NCBI GenBank assembly: GCA_029245785.1
Contig: JAQWOR010000063.1
Span: 1 to 52,951 of the forward strand
Direction: 5' to 3'
DNA length: 52,951 bases
From: Polaribacter sp.
GTDB taxonomy: Bacteria; Bacteroidota; Bacteroidia; Flavobacteriales; Flavobacteriaceae
The position numbers and the translations under genes are program-made. Below the pieces are notes generated by a model. That model had not been told where the DNA came from. It made no database searches and saw only the letters and a program-made list of their open reading frames with translations. The stretch's first letter is position 1. Every line of letters begins with the position of its first letter. This document shows positions 51,426 through 52,951 of the stretch, one piece after another.

Positions 51426-52589
51426 ATGAAAAATTTATTATGCATAGCGCTCCTGTTACTCTTTAGCGAGATGGTTTTTTGTCAAACAATAACTGTAAAA
51501 GAATACGAATCAGAAGAGCTACAAGATACACGAAGAATAAAAATTCATATCCCTACAGCCACTGAAAAAGATAGTCTTGCCAATTATCCTTTAACTATTG
51601 TTTTAGATGGCGACTATCTTTTTGATTTATATGTTGGAAACACTAAATTATTAACCTACACCGATAGAGCTCCAAAACAAATTATTGTAGGTATTCAAAT
51701 GGCCAATACTCGAAATAAAGATGCATCTATAAACAGTATCAATAGCGGATTGACAGCCGATAGCAGAAGTTTTTATCTCTTTTTAAAAGAGGAATTGATT
51801 CCTTATCTTGAAGACACTTACAACACCTCTCCTTTTATTACTATTGTTGGAAGCGGTATCACTGCAAACTTAATTACCCATTTTTTAAAGGATGAAAACC
51901 CTATCATTAATGCCTATATCTGCCTGAACCCCACATTCAATTCAGACATCAATCAACAACTGCAATCCTACAATTTAGACAAGCTAAAAACAATTGACAA
52001 CACCTACTATTTTTACCTGAATAGCACAGAACAAATAGGTAGTAAGAAACACGCTAATATTACTGTTTTTAACCGCTATCTTCAATCGTTAGAAATTCCG
52101 AATTTTAACATTCGATATGATTATTTAGAAAACTCTCCAAACGCTGTATCTGCTATTGGAGAGGCTATTCCAAGAGCATTGAGCAAGGTTTTTGAATTGT
52201 ATGCAAGCATCTCTAAAGAAGAGTTTGAAACAAAAATAAAACCCCTATCTCCATTAGATGCTATTAGTTATTTAGAAAATAAATACCTCGAAATCGAATA
52301 CCTATTTGGTACAAATATTGGCATTCGAGAACGTGATATTTTTACTATTGAACAACTCATTATCGACAAAAAAAATGGAGATTCTCTGAAGATTTTTGGT
52401 AAAATGATCTTAAAACTATACCCAAAATCTCCCTTAGGAAATTATTACCTCGGACTCTATTACGAAACGGGTAAAAAAAATAAGAAAGCCTTAAAACAAT
52501 ATCGAACTGGCTATGGAAAAATGGATCCTTCAGATCCAAACGCAGATAAATTTTATGAAAACGTAGAACGAATGCTTCGAAAAGAGTGA
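51426..52589 (+). CDS. Exported esterase-like alpha/beta hydrolase with degenerate nucleophile and C-terminal TPR
   Basis: A 387-residue protein with a signal peptide (about 1-20, ending FCQ). Residues about 25-250 resemble bacterial esterase D-like proteins (LTIVLDGDYLFDLYV, FLKEELIPYLEDTY). The nucleophile elbow, normally Gly-His-Ser-x-x-Ala/Gly, reads VGSGITANLITHFL here: Gly142-Ser143-Gly144, so Gly stands in the Ser position. It is probably not an esterase, unless Ser143 substitutes. The C-terminal 60 residues contain a tetratricopeptide unit (GNYYLGLYYETGKKNKKALK). Function is unknown; a binding role is plausible. It stands alone between non-coding gaps. Confidence 0.75.
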   Translation: MKNLLCIALLLLFSEMVFCQTITVKEYESEELQDTRRIKIHIPTATEKDSLANYPLTIVLDGDYLFDLYVGNTKLLTYTDRAPKQIIVGIQMANTRNKDASINSINSGLTADSRSFYLFLKEELIPYLEDTYNTSPFITIVGSGITANLITHFLKDENPIINAYICLNPTFNSDINQQLQSYNLDKLKTIDNTYYFYLNSTEQIGSKKHANITVFNRYLQSLEIPNFNIRYDYLENSPNAVSAIGEAIPRALSKVFELYASISKEEFETKIKPLSPLDAISYLENKYLEIEYLFGTNIGIRERDIFTIEQLIIDKKNGDSLKIFGKMILKLYPKSPLGNYYLGLYYETGKKNKKALKQYRTGYGKMDPSDPNADKFYENVERMLRKE

Positions 52590-52677
52590 GCATTCAAGAC
52601 AATTTTTTCTTTCTTTTAGTGTCAACTAGAGAAACCTAGACCTATGAGCTCTTATAATAAATGCGTAGTGATTTTAA

Positions 52678-52951
52678 TTAAATCTTTGTGTACTTGAATT
52701 CGGTACCGTCATAGTCTGTATATGTAATCGTTTTTTCTTCCATATTTAAATCAATATCAATAAGATTTTCATGGCTAGGTAAGGTTGTTGAACAATTATA
52801 ACACCCTTCACCATTGATGTTGATATAATCATAATAATTTGGATAATATATAGAGATTTTGGTATTACTTTCATTAACAGAATACGTAAAACTTATATGC
52901 CAAGTAGTTTCAGAAACGTAGTAAGAGCAACTTGTATAGACACATGGATCA
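52678..52951 (-). CDS. C-terminal part of an unknown protein, cut by window end
   Basis: The minus strand is open from the window end (frame starting at 52950) to TAA at 52678-52680, giving 90 residues. It includes YVSETTWHISFTYSVNESNT and ends in TDYDGTEFKYTKI. Several cysteines (VYTSCSYY, GEGCYNCSTT) and alternating aromatic and polar residues suggest an exported beta-rich protein. No family was recognised. The start lies outside the window. Confidence 0.6.
   Translation of the reverse strand, partial: DPCVYTSCSYYVSETTWHISFTYSVNESNTKISIYYPNYYDYININGEGCYNCSTTLPSHENLIDIDLNMEEKTITYTDYDGTEFKYTKI

Overview
The window is chromosomal DNA from an AT-rich member of the Bacteroidota, most likely the family Flavobacteriaceae. 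The genus cannot be read from it. The evidence is promoter -7 boxes of the form TAnnTTTG, several TTG starts, signal peptides ending in AQ, and marker genes typical of the group: bshC, a cyclophilin-FKBP fusion, a DUF4295 gene behind rpmB-rpmG, an MpO1-like DUF962 protein and paired M14 peptidases. No tRNA, rRNA, CRISPR array, transposase or prophage gene was seen.

Layout. 1-6 kb: 3' part of prfC, an outer-membrane-like protein, the immunophilin fusion, a TPR lipoprotein, DUF962, CsaA and a small YqaE-type membrane protein. 6-14.6 kb: a secreted M14 peptidase, then a likely lysine/2-oxoadipate catabolic set (DUF1338 oxygenase diverging from an Lrp regulator and a FAD/Fe-S 2-hydroxyacid dehydrogenase), then an MFS transporter. 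14.6-25 kb: valS, a DUF1573 protein, an aspartyl protease with PDZ domain, an aminotransferase, murB, a Cys-rich small membrane protein, an ECF sigma factor, an Nramp-like transporter and lipA. 25-33 kb: a non-coding interval with a strong sigma-54 promoter, then cystathionine beta-synthase-like and LolE-like genes, NamZ (GH171), a fatty acid hydroxylase family protein, a YkgJ-type protein and argS. 33-42.5 kb: lpd, an acetolactate decarboxylase-like lipoprotein, a PHB-depolymerase-type esterase, a PIN toxin-antitoxin pair, rlmF, an amidohydrolase, bshC and a methyltransferase. 42.6-52.9 kb: a second M14 peptidase, rimO, ftsY, DUF4295-rpmG-rpmB, cinA, a FAH-family protein, menB, a degenerate esterase-TPR protein and a cut-off gene.

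The most striking observation is that conserved genes are interrupted by single in-frame TAA codons with the reading frame intact on both sides: valS (essential), rlmF, the second M14 peptidase and, close to its start, the FAD/Fe-S dehydrogenase. No internal TAG, TGA or frameshift was noticed. This could be sequence error, a mutator history or real TAA readthrough, and the sequence alone cannot decide.

Two further leads are worth following. One is a near-perfect sigma-54 promoter followed about 70 bases later by a strong terminator and no open reading frame, which is a candidate small RNA. The other is a toxin-antitoxin module bracketed by two copies of the 3' end of the neighbouring esterase gene.
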